From Drechslerella dactyloides (lineage: Eukaryota; Ascomycota; Orbiliomycetes; Orbiliales; Orbiliaceae): DNA of 64,000 bases. Both the position numbers and the translations under genes were made by a program. Shown piece after piece: positions 23,439 to 34,748 of this stretch (position 1 is the stretch's first letter; every line of letters starts with the position of its first letter). The notes beneath the pieces are model-generated. The model made no database searches. It saw only the letters and a list, made by a program, of their open reading frames with translations, and had not been told where the DNA came from. Location of the stretch: assembly GCA_020064725.1 (NCBI GenBank), contig JAGTWJ010000001.1, positions 186,001 to 250,000 on the forward strand, read 5' to 3'.

Positions 23439-23726
23439 GTTGTGCAGCCGGTACGGATATCGATATCCGGTGTCGTGGCGGTTGGGTTTGGCGGTGACTG
23501 TTCGAGCGCAAGCGGATTAAAAATGCAACAAGGCCACGCGCCAGCAAGCGACGGCGCTCCGACTCGGATGCATGTCCGCCTGCGGTGGGTCGATATATAA
23601 GACATCCCCACCGGCAGAATAGAATAAAACTTCCAATCCGTCATCGATCCATCTCTCCGTCCGCCACGAGTCACATCCACCGCGATAGACCTTACCAACT
23701 TCCAGCGCCGTGAAAATATCGCCGCG

Positions 23727-24759
23727 ATGTCTACACCGGCGTCGATACCCCCGGCCATCGTGTTTAGCGACTGGGACGGTACCATCACCACCATTGACTG
23801 TACGTCATACATCTCCATCCCAATCGCATCTTCACGATGCATGTGTGCGCGATCCCCACTAACTAGTTCCATTGACAGCAAACGATTACCTGGTAATATA
23901 ACATATCGCCCAGCGAATATACGAACAGTGCATACAGTATACGCATGGAAACCTGGAAATCGAATATCGAATTCTGACCGCGAGATGCACTAGACCGACA
24001 ACCTTGGCTTCGGACAGGCGAAGCGCAAAGAGCTGAACGAGGAGATCCTTTCCGGCCGCCTAACCTTCCGGTGCATACCTCCATCCTCTCTTCTCCAAAC
24101 CTCCACCGCCAATTCCACCCATGCTAACGAAACCGCCATACGATGACAACAGCGACGCCTTCGTCGAGATGCTCGCATCCGTCACCACCCCGCTCCCCGA
24201 CTGCATCGAGATCCTCAAGCGCAACATCCCGCTCGACCCCGGCTTCGCCGCCTTCTACGCCTGGTGCCGCTCCGCCAACATTCCCGTAATCGTAGTCTCA
24301 AGCGGCATGCTGCCCATAATCAAAGCCCTCCTCTCCTCCTACCTCGACACCCCATCTTCCCCGCCCGCCGACCTGGAAATCTACGCGAACGACGTCGCCG
24401 TCGCGCCGGACGGCACCTGGACCGTCTCCTACCGCGACCCGGAAAGCGGCTTCGGCCACGACAAAAGCCGCACGATCCGCCAGTATACGACGGAAACAAG
24501 CTATCCCGCTGGCCGCCGGCCAAAGTTCTTCTACTGCGGCGATGGCGTCAGCGACCTCAGCGCGGCGCGGGAGACGGACCTGCTGTTCGCGAAGAAGGGG
24601 AAGGATCTGATAACGTACTGCGTGAAGGAGAGGGTGCCGTTTACCGTCTTTGAGGACTTTACCGAGATCCATCGGTACGTGCAGGACGTGGTCGAGGGAC
24701 GTCGGACGATCGAGCAGATTATGGAAGTCGGCGCGACGCTCGAGCCGACGACGCACTAG
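23727..24759 (+). CDS. HAD-superfamily phosphatase (phosphoserine-phosphatase-like)
   Basis: Cytosolic haloacid-dehalogenase-type phosphatase. Four exons, 23727-23799, 23879-23892 (14 bases), 23994-24070 and 24153-24759, give 256 residues. All four HAD motifs are visible: motif I VFSDWDGTIT (nucleophile Asp, acid Asp two residues on), motif II VIVVSSGM, motif III Lys in GHDKSRTI, and motif IV YCGDGVSDLSAA. The cap region carries GQAKRKELNEEILSGRLTFR. The 14-base exon encodes the NDYL segment of the usual SNDYLTDNLG stretch and is needed to keep frame. Branch points ACTAAC, CTGAC and GCTAAC precede exons 2, 3 and 4. It resembles the yeast YNL010W group, whose substrate I cannot state from sequence. 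Confidence 0.92.
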
Positions 24760-25008
24760 TCGTGGACACCTCCACTAGAGGAGTTTTAGACTTAGATAGC
24801 ATTGGATAGACTACAGATATAAAAATAGAGCCGACCTTAGAATATATAATATCGTGTCATTGCAACAAAGCACGCGATTCCATCTATATATCAGCCAGTT
24901 TATATCCAAGCGATGCAAGCTCGAGGCTGTAAGAACATGCCGACACCTCCAGCCCACCAAAGCCAGAGGAAGCAAAGCAAACCGCACAAGGCAATAGAAC
25001 AACCAATC

Positions 25009-28000
25009 CTACACCGACCGCTCATCCTGGTCGTGTCCCGCTAACAGCTCCACCCCATCGTTAACATCCGAATCGCTCCCGCTACTCTGCGGCCTCGTCG
25101 TCCTACCTCCACTCCCACGCCTCTGACCACTACCATTACCGCCGCCGCCGCCACGTGCTCCACCCCACCCTAACAACCTCAAGAACTTTTCCATACCAAC
25201 CTTCCGTCCAGCCCACTCCGCGACACCAGTAAGCCAATCCCACAGCCGATCCTGCAGCTCCGTCTCCCACGCGTCGTCGCGCGGATGCTCCCGATTCTCA
25301 ACCTTGTGCTGATACTTGAGCACATCCTTCACCGTCACAAGCCCGTTCAGCCGGCCCCGCTGCTCCACGAGGATGACGCGGGGTCCAAGCTTCTTGAAAA
25401 TCTGCATGACGGTCTCCAGCGCCATCCGCGGGTGCACCGTTATCGGTGTCCCGTCCACGAACCGGCTGAAGTCAAGCGAATTCGACGAGGACGAGCTGGC
25501 GAGCGGTGTCTCCGCGACGGGCGAAATCGACGGGCCGGACGGGTTCGTCGCGATGCTGAAGAAGCAGCGTGTGTTCTGCGACAGCGCTCTCTCCTTCCTC
25601 GCTCGGTCTGTAGATGAGCCATCCGTTAGTTTAGTCTCAAGAGTAGGCGAATTGAAGTATATACGTACCGATGGCGTACCGCAGCTCCGTGTGGCTGATG
25701 TACCCGATAAGCAAGTTGGTGGACCGATCCTGGACAATCGGAAAGCCACGATAATCGTGATCCTTCAACAAATGTTCTGCACAGCCGTCAGCAGAGAACC
25801 TCCACGTATCCCGTATATGATTAAGATATCAACTCACCCAGCTCGTTGAGATTCATCCCGTTCGCAGGTATCACGGACGCATGTTCGCTCATCACCTGCG
25901 ATACCGGAATGCCAAAGCTGTGCTCCTCCTTGTTATCCAGGAACGGGAACCCGTTGAACCAGATCATCCGATCTGCTATCCCGCCTTTACCAAAGCTGTT
26001 GCTAACAATCTTGGTAACGCCGACAACGATCTAACAAACTCCGTCAGCACCCCCGAACGTAAAACGACCAGGGACATTATGAAGACATACCATCGTTGGG
26101 AGAATGTATGTCAGGGCGCCAGTCAACTCGAACATGATGACGACAACGGAGACCGTCAGGTGCATGATACCACTCAGGGCAGCCGCCGCTCCAAGAAACG
26201 CATACGTTCCAGGAGTTATACACTAACTCTCATTAGCCACAAAATTCCAAAAATGTATAGGGTAGTTATTTTTGATTGTACACACCGGCACATCCGGGGC
26301 GCAGCTTGCAAAAAAGCTCGACTTGGGATTGGCTTCGAACAGCGCCTGGACCACTATCCCCAGCGTCCGCCCGAACGACGCGCCGATAGCCATCGACGGC
26401 ACAAATATCCCCGCGGGAACTTTACATCCATAGGAAATAATGACGAGAAACGTGCGCAGAACTGTCGCTATAACCAGCGAGGTCACATTCCGCCACCGGT
26501 AATCCGTACTATAAACCCGTCAATAAAACCGTCGAACCAAGTCTTCAGAGAGAATGAACGTACTCGCAAAGATGGTTGTAGCCCTGCCCTTCACACTCGC
26601 GGAAGAGAATCTCCATGCTCTCCGTCATGTCGATTCGCAAAAACTTGTTCGGATAACACACCAGCGCTGTCGCGCCCGCCAGAAACGTAGCCTCAGCAAC
26701 CGCATAGGAGCTCAGGAACCGCTTGCGGAACGCCTGCGCCCTCAGGTTCCACTTAATCACAATGGCGCCGTACAGCCCGCCGAAAATCCCAATGATGATG
26801 TAAAAGACGATTTCGAAAAAGTGCCAGTCGCGGTCGTAGTGGACCTGGAACATGACGAGCTGTCCCGTGCGGAAAGGATTCATCGCCTACACACACTCCA
26901 TCAGCCAAATACCTCGCCGATAATGGCATGATTGTAGCATACCGCCAACGTCGCCGTCGCCACCAAGGCGCAAAAGTAGCTCCTCCACATGGTCTTCAGC
27001 GGGAACTTTGACGACATTTCCTACACCCTGTTAGCTGACGCATTCCCACAGCACGTGACTACTCGACGCCTACCTCCAGCGAGAACAGGACACCACCGAT
27101 CGGACTGCCGAAAGCCACGGCGACACCAGCAGCTGCACACGCCGACAGGATCTCCCGCGTTTTCGACGCACTGCGCTTATACTTTTGGAAAAACCGACTG
27201 ATCACATTCCCCGTACAAACCGCATAATGAACACTCGGCCCTTCCTTCCCCACGCTGAGACCCGACGAGATGGCCAGTGGTAGACATATCGACTTTATCA
27301 GCAGCGTCCAGAAGCCGAGGAAGCCCTTCATGACGAAGCCTGCGATGATGCATTTGATTTCCGAAATGCCCGAGCCGGCGGCATAGGGTGCGAAGTAGCG
27401 GACCAGCGTAGCGCTCGTCCAGGCGAACAGAAGCTAGCACGCATGCATCATATCAGACGGTGCGCTCGTGCCGCGATCGATTGCGATGACGGGGTGACAT
27501 ACCGAGCCGAGGATGTAGAGCACGTAGTTGACACCGGTAAGCCTGCTGTACGGTATCCAGTCGGCGCAGCCTGCTGTCTCGTCAGTAACCGCAATACCCT
27601 CACGAGCAGGCTTATGTGTCGGGACGTACCCTCTTGTTCACCCCAGCAGCAGAACTTTTCGTTCAGGTAGAACCCGGTCCTGCAGTGGCCGAGCTTTATA
27701 TCGGCCAGCCACTCGGTGACGATGCTCAGAAACGCGGCGTTCAAGCCAATGCATGCGCCTACCACCCGTCCGTCAGCACCATACTCGAGTAATCGGAAGG
27801 GGATGCAACTGACCAACCAAGCTGACGACGATCCACGCCTGCCCAGCCTCATACGACTCCCATATCCGGTGTCGCCAGCCCGCGGTGCCGGAGATAAAGT
27901 TGCCGGAGGCCCGGTGCTGCAGGCGGCGCTGCAGCTGCGCTTTCGCGGCGTCTTGCACCCAGTCTACGGGACGTCTTTAGAATTCTTAAGCACTCCTTGC

Positions 28001-28345
28001 CGGTACCCGGTTTTCCGCTTTGCAAAGCCGGTTTTTGGGAGATGGTATCGAGGGATGGACGGAGGGTGTGCAAGTACCTATCGTGGTGAAGTCCTATAAC
28101 ACAGTCGTAAGCACGCGCTTTATCTTCTATCGATAATAGACAGATAGGGGAGTAGCCAAGGAAAGAAGGCATACTTCATATCGCTTGATCTCCTCGATCT
28201 CCTGGATGTGCTCGCTGCGGTCGTCGTGGGCGCCGCGCGGGATGCGGCCAGCTTCGGCGGCAGAGATGGCGAGCGACAGGCGCGACGAACGGGAGCCGTG
28301 GGAGGAAGGGCGCCGCAGGGGCGGCCGCGGGGACGGGTCTGGCAT
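25009..28345 (-). CDS. GEF1: CLC chloride/proton antiporter, GEF1 type
   Basis: Intracellular CLC transporter; yeast Gef1 supports acidification and copper loading in Golgi and endosomes. Thirteen minus-strand exons: 28175-28345, 28078-28093 (16 bases), 27814-27963, 27630-27758, 27503-27570, 27074-27433, 26943-27020, 26564-26886, 26286-26508, 26091-26222, 25838-26030, 25669-25776 and 25009-25607. Together they give 849 residues. Selectivity motifs are present: [20 protein letters not shown] (gating Glu) and [15 protein letters not shown]. The proton Glu is present in [18 protein letters not shown], so coupled Cl-/H+ exchange is expected rather than a channel. Two CBS domains follow ([19 protein letters not shown] to [12 protein letters not shown], and [20 protein letters not shown] to [10 protein letters not shown]). 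The C-tail is Gly/Arg-rich. The gene faces the HAD phosphatase gene tail to tail (249 bases) and DPB3 head to head (405 bases). It is intron-rich for an ascomycete gene. Confidence 0.96.
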
Positions 28346-28750
28346 GCAGGGAGCGAGACAGTGGTGCTATCTCTGCAGGGCGGCGATGGCCGTATCATTC
28401 ATTCAGCCGCTGTCCGTACGTACGATGTATGCTCTCGAGATACGTCGCCAGTTGTCAGTAGTTGCAATTATCGTGATGTCTGTCTGTCGGTGCCGGTATC
28501 CGCATGGCAGCGCTGGTGGGATGGATGGTTGGATGGGAGTTGGTTGCTTGGCTCGGGTGGCTTTAACTCGTTCGAGTGCCCTCCGTCAGCTCTGATGCGT
28601 CCAACGTGACAGCATCCATTCCCATCCATCCATCCACGCCAGCTACCCCGGGCTGTCCACGCGCCCATGCCCGGCCGCTAGCTCGACGACGACGACGACG
28701 ACGACGACGATATCACGTTGCGTACCTCGATCGTAGTTTCAGCCGTCGCA
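28346..28750. promoter_or_regulatory. Shared 5' region of GEF1 and DPB3
   Basis: This 405-base interval separates divergent start codons. It contains a (GAC)n tract at 28685-28710 and short GGAT/CATCC repeats at 28519-28543 and 28615-28635. No specific factor site can be named with confidence. Confidence 0.5.
28685..28710. repeat. (GAC)n microsatellite
   Basis: About eight GAC units, some 40 bases upstream of the DPB3 start codon. Confidence 0.9.
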
Positions 28751-29432
28751 ATGCCGTACAATACGAACCCGATCCCCCGCAAGAAGAAGGACGAGTGGGA
28801 CGGCACCTCCTACCTCCCGCGTACGCGTTTCCCATCGTTACACCAATTCAACATCTCCACCCACAAAGCACCTGACCCCGCTAACTCACTATGATATGAA
28901 AACTGCAGTCGCCCGCGTTCGCAAAATCATCAAGCTGGACCCAGACATCGACGCCTGCACCCCAGCCGCCGCCTTCCTCATCACCGTCGCCGCCGAAGCC
29001 TTCATCGCAGACCTAAGCGAGACCGCCCACCGCATGACGCGCATCGAGAAGAAGCCGCGCAAGAACATCCAGTACAAGGACCTCGCCAACGCCGTCGCCC
29101 GCTTCGATAACCTTGAGTTCCTAACGGACGTCGTCCCGCGAACGGTCACCTTTGCGCGCGCGCTGCAGGTCAAGCGCGACACGACGGCCGCTGCACCCAA
29201 GAGGACGAAGAAGCCCGCGAAGAAGGAGAACGGCGAGCAGGAGGACGAAGGCGAGGAGAATGAGGGTGCCGGCGCGGTGGTGGCGGACAGTGGGGATGAT
29301 AGCTCCGACGGCGGTTCGCCGAGTGAGACGACGAGGTTGAAGAATCTACATTTGTCGAACCAGGGGAGCGTCGGTCGCAAGGGGCGGAAGAAGGCCCCGC
29401 GCGACCACGACGGGGATCTCGAGATGGAGTGA
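28751..29432 (+). CDS. DPB3: DPB3-like histone-fold protein (Pol epsilon / chromatin accessibility subunit)
   Basis: H2A-type histone-fold protein related to Dpb3/POLE4/CHRAC1, which pairs with a Dpb4-like partner in DNA polymerase epsilon or a chromatin-remodelling complex. Two exons, 28751-28820 and 28909-29432, give 197 residues. The fold spans about residues 23-105: LARVRKIIKLDPDIDACTPA, AAFLITVAAEAFIADLSETA and KNIQYKDLANAVARFDNLEF. The N-terminus is short and basic (PRKKKDE). The C-terminal third is disordered: Lys-rich (KRTKKPAKKENGEQEDEGEE), then acidic/Ser-rich, then basic (GRKGRKKAPRDHDGD). The intron has a GCTAAC branch point. DPB3 is preferred over other histone-fold families because of the LxRVKKII-type start and single-domain size, but the complex it joins is inferred. 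Confidence 0.85.
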
Positions 29433-29978
29433 TATTAACATACGCCGCCGGGGGTTTTTTTTGTTTTGCTTTACGATAGTTCCTTGAGTTACAGTCGATA
29501 CCCACGTACATACACATAGAATAGCGCAGCTGCATTAGTTATCATTGTTATAATATATAGATTATATTCCAGGACACCAGGAGGCATTCGGATGATAATC
29601 TGTAAATTATCTAATTGTATAACTCAGTGATATACTTACTCGATCATTTAATCATCTACTCATTTATCTTATCTCGTGAACCAGAAGCCACTTACTCGTG
29701 TATTTAAATTCTGTCATGCTGCGTATACTATGATCCCAGCCAAGAGCCGCCGACATGCCCCGCAAAATGCAACAGCACAACAAGGCCGCCATCTTCAAAT
29801 TTTGTTGGGCTTACAAAAAAAAAAGTACGACAGACTTTATTTAATCGACAGAAAGTGCAGCTCTCCCCATAAGTTAACCAGATATTCCAGCGATGCGCCT
29901 CTGTTCCGTTGTACAATTTACTCGACTCAAAACTAGGCTGCTTCTCAATTTATGCCTCAAAAAATAACGACTTCATCA
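29433..29978. other. Intergenic between convergent genes
   Basis: AT-rich 3' flanks of DPB3 (plus) and the MARVEL protein gene (minus). No gene is supported. Confidence 0.65.
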
Positions 29979-30600
29979 CTAGACAGCAGCAGCCGGTTGC
30001 GCCTGTCTACGCCTTCCGAAGCCGAAACGCCCTTTCTCCTCATGGACACCCGGCACCGTCGTCGCAGTGTGGCGGCGATCGGCTAGACGGTGCGATAGGA
30101 TCATGGAGATAAAGAACAAGAGGCTACAACAGCTCGTTAGCGATCACTTCTTCTCCTAGAGATATCGAAAAGGAGGAAGGAAGAACTTACATTTGAAGGA
30201 TCAGCAGAGCAGCACCGAGCCTCACGGTATTGCAATTGTTCTTTCCAATCGCTCTGAAGACCCTTACGAGCGCGTTCCTTCCGCAATTGGCGTTGAAGTT
30301 ATGCCGATACACGATCGCCGAGGCGATATATCCTATGAACAACGCCGTATCCAAAAGACTGATAACGATCTGCGAATCCGGTCCTAGAGACAGATGCGTG
30401 AAGATTGACAGCCCGACGATGAAGATGGCCGCAACGGAGAAGCCGAGGGGTACATCCGTGCTCTCGTAGGGGTAGTAGCCGGCACGGTAAATTCTGTTGT
30501 GGAACCATGCGAAAATGCCGGTGAGTATCACGGCGAAAATAAACTGCAGGAACCGAACTGCCCAGAGAGCTGACTTGATGCTTCCTGAGCGTGCCGCCAT
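29979..30600 (-). CDS. MARVEL-type four-helix membrane protein
   Basis: Small integral membrane protein of the MARVEL type; fungal members sit at the plasma membrane or in vesicles, but this one has no assigned role. Two minus-strand exons, 30191-30600 (ATG) and 29979-30123, give 184 residues. Four hydrophobic segments are visible: ALWAVRFLQFIFAVILTGIF (about 11-30), LGFSVAAIFIVGLSIFTHLS (about 52-71), IVISLLDTALFIGYIASAIV (about 78-97) and LGAALLILQILLFFISMIL (about 127-145). A Cys pair lies in the loop before the last helix (NANCGRN, KNNCNTV). The C-tail is basic and cytosolic (HRLADRRHT, GFGRRRQAQ). The second exon, entered through a GCTAAC intron, completes the last helix; without it the protein would stop mid-helix. 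Confidence 0.85.
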
Positions 30601-32201
30601 TTTGCTTAGTATTTGCGCTAAACAGACGTATTGGTCTCGCGGGTGAGATTATATATATCCAGGGCTTCAAATATATCAAAAGATAATTTAAGAGAGCTTT
30701 CCCGTCTGCGAACTGGAGAATTTGCGCCGTAAAGAACGGCGATGTTCGTATAGAAGATAGCTGCTTCACGGAAACCTACCCCATTGATCGGAAATTCAAA
30801 TACGGCGTCCAAGCTTTATATATCTGTCCACCTTTACGTCGAAGATTGGCGAGTCGGAATTCAATTCCACACCGGGGAGCCACATTCCACATAAAAAATG
30901 ATAATGATAGCTACTACAATACAAATCCTGTTTCTAGGCATCATGTGAGCTGAGCTCTATCATGATGTCACGTTACGATATAACGCAATGAGCGAGCGTA
31001 TACGTATTCTGCATATACCATATCGATGCCGTTATATAATTATGGGGAGCACCGATATCCACACAGCTCGTGACAGAGACGCAGCCCTATAATAGGTTAA
31101 TTAAAATCTCCAAAAGAACTTCATGCAAGCTCTGCCGGATTGTCCCGAATAATTAGCTAAAAAGCTTACGAAAGTTCACGTCATAGAACTATCTCAAACT
31201 CGAGTTGTACATGTACATGTACATGTACCTGCTGCCGAATATTCGATATCCGACAACGGTACGTACTGGCATTTGCAGAAATAGTCTTGGCATCGCGAGT
31301 AGTGTCTTGACAGCAACGCAAATATATCAGTACAAAGCCCAACGTTCTGGCCTGAGCCGAAATATCCGAAATATCGATTCTCCCAACCATATCAGACGGG
31401 GATCGCGAACTACTTGCAGGTACGTGATCGTGACCCACCTCTTAATACGTAGCCCGATTTTGTTTTGCCCGCTGGCGGCCACCGGCGGTTGGCCCCGAGA
31501 CTACTCTTAATACATGTGCATATGCCGTACTCATTACCAGAACAGGATTTAACGCGCGTTTATATGGAACACAATTTAGCTTGTGATGAGGCGAAGCTGC
31601 ATGCATTATAGCGTACATACATGCATATTCCTTAAGGCAAAAGATGGCAACGGTCTTCCCGGCCCGAACGACGGGACCGGCAATAAGGAACGCAGTCTTT
31701 GATTAGGTTGGAAATTTATCCAGTAACCTCGCAGTAAAGAAGCGTTTATCTACCAGCGTAGTCAGCTATCTTGTAGATTATCCCACAATTCGACTTTGTG
31801 TAACATAGAAATTATCTTGTCTTGCAAGTCAGGTACTTCCACACGACGATTTTACTGGTTAACGCATGTTAACTTATTTCATTGAATACTTGCTAAGGTT
31901 AGAAATGTATGATATATAGAACTACTATTTGAAGGCGTCCGGCTTACGGGACAACTAAGTAGTTAACTATTACTTGCTAATTATGACCTGGTTTACGAGA
32001 TAATCTAACACTAATACATGTATACAACGTTACAGAGGACGGGGCGGATGGACCCGGTTGACGGGATACAATATAATATGGGCATACTCTTCAAGGACGG
32101 TAGTGCACTCTATATTTGTCTCCCGAGCTCGACCCAGTCCAGCTCGAAGGACAATTCTATATCTATATTCTATATACTCGAGTAAGTTTATACAAAGATG
32201 C
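30601..32201. other. Intergenic, 1.6 kb, AT-rich
   Basis: This is the upstream region of the MARVEL gene and 3' flank of the PPR-like gene (both minus). It contains a GTACAT repeat at 31207-31228. No gene, tRNA or element is seen. Confidence 0.6.
31207..31228. repeat. (GTACAT)n self-complementary repeat
   Basis: Tandem GTACAT units making a perfect palindrome. Related ACATGTACATGTAC sequences recur at 45973-45984 and 51941-51954. Confidence 0.85.
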
Positions 32202-33995
32202 TCATGTGCGCCTCTTCTGCGACGTGTTGAAGCCGGGACCGAGCAGCTCCTGCGTCCGGTTGTATACCAGCGACTTCCAAATACTACTCTCCGAATGAGC
32301 CGTGTAGCCCTTCCGCGCAGGCACCGCGTTATCGGAGTCGCTGCTGGTGGTGTCCGCGGCAGCATCTTCCACTCCCGCCTCGGTATCCGCGATGCGCTCC
32401 TCCGCCGCCGCCGGTACTCCTACAATAGCATCGGTCCGGTCCTGCATCACGACTTGGTCGCCCTGGACGCGATCGTACAGCATCGCGCTATACTCGCCCC
32501 ACGCTCTCGGGATCTTCGCTGACATGCGAATCGGCGGCGGCTCCTTCTCCTCCTCATCCTCCTTCCACAGCTTCTCCCATTTCCTCCCTTCTTCATTCAC
32601 ATCGACCGTCAGCTCCTGGCCCGAGCTGCGGCCCACGTACCCGAACTCCATCCCCTTGGTCCTCTGCGGCCGCGTCCACAGCATCTCCACCGGCCACCGC
32701 TTCTCCTGCGCGAGCAGCTTCAGCCGTTCGATATACTCCGTCTGCTGGCAGCTGTGGCACAGCTTCCACGCCCAGTACAGCGCCCGATGGTCGATTGTCT
32801 CGATGGGCTTCCGGAACAGCAAGCCGAGAGCCGGCAGGCCGCCTTCCCACATGTGCCGCCTCGCGTAGTACCGCAGCTCGATGGTGAGGATGAAGGTGTC
32901 ATCGCGGAGTCCCTCCGCCTGCAGCAGCCGCAGCCGGCGACGCATGCTCATAAAGTCGCCGAACTTGGACCACCCGTTCAGCTCGGCGGCTCCCAGCACA
33001 GGATTCTTGTAGTCGATGAAGGAGTTCCGGATGATGGTGACGGCTTTCCCAAAGGCGTCGTAGTCGCCGACGACGGTGAGGTACTGCAGGATCGCAGCGT
33101 AGGTGTGCGCGTTCGGCTCGAGCCGGACGGCGAACAGCGTCGTGAGGATGATGTGCGCCAGGCTCGTCATCCGCAGCTTCGTGAACCGGCGGAGCATGAT
33201 GTTGAAGGTTCGGATCGTTGGCGCGGCCTCGGAGACGAGCAGGTTGTAGCAGACCTTGTTGACGATGCCCGGCTGCCGCTCGGTCAAGACGACGCTCAGC
33301 GCCTTGTCGAGCTGTTTGGAGTGCCGATGGGTGTAGAATGGCAGCGGGTGAAACCCGGGCTTCGGGTGGTTTTGGACATGCACGAGACTGATGTCGAGCG
33401 ACCGTTCGAACAGGGAGAGTTCCGACTCGGTTTCTTGAGCCGCGCCCTTCTTGTAGGTGTATTTGCGGACGAGGTCCTTGGCCAGCAGCTCGCGAAGGAG
33501 GAAGCGCGAGGCGTTCTCCATCGTGTGACGCGGCGGCTCGACGGTTCGCGTGGGGACGACGTTCTGGCTGGCGCGCTCGCGGGTGCGGACATCGATCAGG
33601 TGGAGGACCTCCTCGTCGGTTATGCGGTTCCAGTTCTTCACGGGTGGCTTGTCGGGCTGCGGGGCGTCTGTGCCCGCGTCCGCGTCCGCGTCAGCATGAG
33701 CGTCCTTCGAGGCGCCGCGGTAGGTCGAGAGGCCGAGATAGTCGAGGGAGCCGTGGGGGAGCCCGATCCACGATTTGCGCCTCGGGCCGGGGGCGCCATG
33801 GGCGGGGTCAGTGTCAGGACCGGGGACATCGCGGCTGTCGTCCGTGGGAAAGGCCCGCCGATGGCTGGTTCGGAAGGATCGCTTGCCCGGAAAATAAAGA
33901 TCTCGTCGGATAATGGTCGTGGTGGCTAGCGGGAGGCTGGTAATGGTGGGATAGCAGCAGCAGCACCTTCGAAGCAACGGTCGTCCGACGAGCAT
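32202..33995 (-). CDS. Mitochondrial helical-repeat (PPR-like) protein
   Basis: Single-exon gene of 597 residues, the longest intronless gene in the window. The N-terminus is a basic, Cys/Leu/Thr-rich presequence with FPGKRSFRTSHRRAF at about residues 35-49, so mitochondrial import is likely. From about residue 160 the protein is helical with degenerate 35-residue units typical of fungal PPR proteins: NVVPTRTVEPPRHTMENASR, TIRTFNIMLRRFTKLRMTSL, NAHTYAAILQYLTVVGDYDA and GWSKFGDFMSMRRRLRLLQA. Fungal PPR proteins bind organellar RNA and help its stability or translation; the target here is unknown. The C-terminal 120 residues are charged and disordered. The class is inferred from pattern only. 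A 391-codon open frame on the opposite strand is a shadow of third-position C/G bias. Confidence 0.75.
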   Translation of the reverse strand: MLVGRPLLRRCCCCYPTITSLPLATTTIIRRDLYFPGKRSFRTSHRRAFPTDDSRDVPGPDTDPAHGAPGPRRKSWIGLPHGSLDYLGLSTYRGASKDAHADADADAGTDAPQPDKPPVKNWNRITDEEVLHLIDVRTRERASQNVVPTRTVEPPRHTMENASRFLLRELLAKDLVRKYTYKKGAAQETESELSLFERSLDISLVHVQNHPKPGFHPLPFYTHRHSKQLDKALSVVLTERQPGIVNKVCYNLLVSEAAPTIRTFNIMLRRFTKLRMTSLAHIILTTLFAVRLEPNAHTYAAILQYLTVVGDYDAFGKAVTIIRNSFIDYKNPVLGAAELNGWSKFGDFMSMRRRLRLLQAEGLRDDTFILTIELRYYARRHMWEGGLPALGLLFRKPIETIDHRALYWAWKLCHSCQQTEYIERLKLLAQEKRWPVEMLWTRPQRTKGMEFGYVGRSSGQELTVDVNEEGRKWEKLWKEDEEEKEPPPIRMSAKIPRAWGEYSAMLYDRVQGDQVVMQDRTDAIVGVPAAAEERIADTEAGVEDAAADTTSSDSDNAVPARKGYTAHSESSIWKSLVYNRTQELLGPGFNTSQKRRT

Positions 33996-34748
33996 TCCTC
34001 CACGTCCATCTCAGCTAGCGATCGTATCGGCGTGCCAGTCGGTCTTCGGGGTGGCTAGCATTTGTGGGCGTCCATTGGTGGCGATGGAGGTTGGAGAGAA
34101 GATGAAAACAGAGGTCGGCGGGATGAAGTGAATAGAAGTCTGTAGATGGCGTTTGACAGCAAGAATTTCACCAGGCCCGAACCCCACGCCACTCGCAGGA
34201 CGAGAACGGAATCCCGGTCACGGCTGCCCAGCCGGACGAGACCAGTCTGCCAATATGCCAGGCCCTGCAGGACGATGGAGAAACAAAGTCCGTCTGCGGG
34301 ATAGCTACAGCATTTGGGCAAGTCCATCTTGGAAGTGCGTAAGTGCGCAAGTGCGGGTGCGCGCATGACGTACGCCCTCCAAACTGTCCTCTCCAACATC
34401 TCCACCCTGCTCCAATCTGCTCCAGTTCTCCCACGGCTGAATCGAACACTTCGACGGAATCGCCAGAACCGATCGCAATCCGTCCGCACGAGGAAATGGT
34501 GGCTGGCCGGCTGTGCTGCGGCAGTTCGTCGTGACCATCGGCGAGTTAAACGCCCCTCCGCCAACCGCGGCGTCCGTCTCATCTCATCCCCTCGTATCAC
34601 CATATCATCATATCAACCTCATCCTCTCTCGAAAACACGCTCACCCGCTCGCTCATCGAAAGACCTCGCGCTCTCCACCCGCCGTGCCAGACTCGCACCC
34701 GCCCCTGAACTGCGATAGCGACTTCGTTCGCCGCCGACACCCGCCACG
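33996..34748. promoter_or_regulatory. Shared 5' region of the PPR-like and SYN8-like genes
   Basis: A 753-base interval between divergent start codons. Several open frames overlap in it but none is supported by family motifs or splice pairing. The last 150 bases before the SYN8 start are C-rich, like other 5' leaders here. Confidence 0.5.

Noticed and set aside
32754..33929. 391-codon open frame on the plus strand opposite the PPR-like gene
   Set aside because: It mirrors the minus-strand gene; C/G-rich third codon positions keep the complementary frame open. Its translation is Val/Glu/Gly/Arg-rich without domain features.
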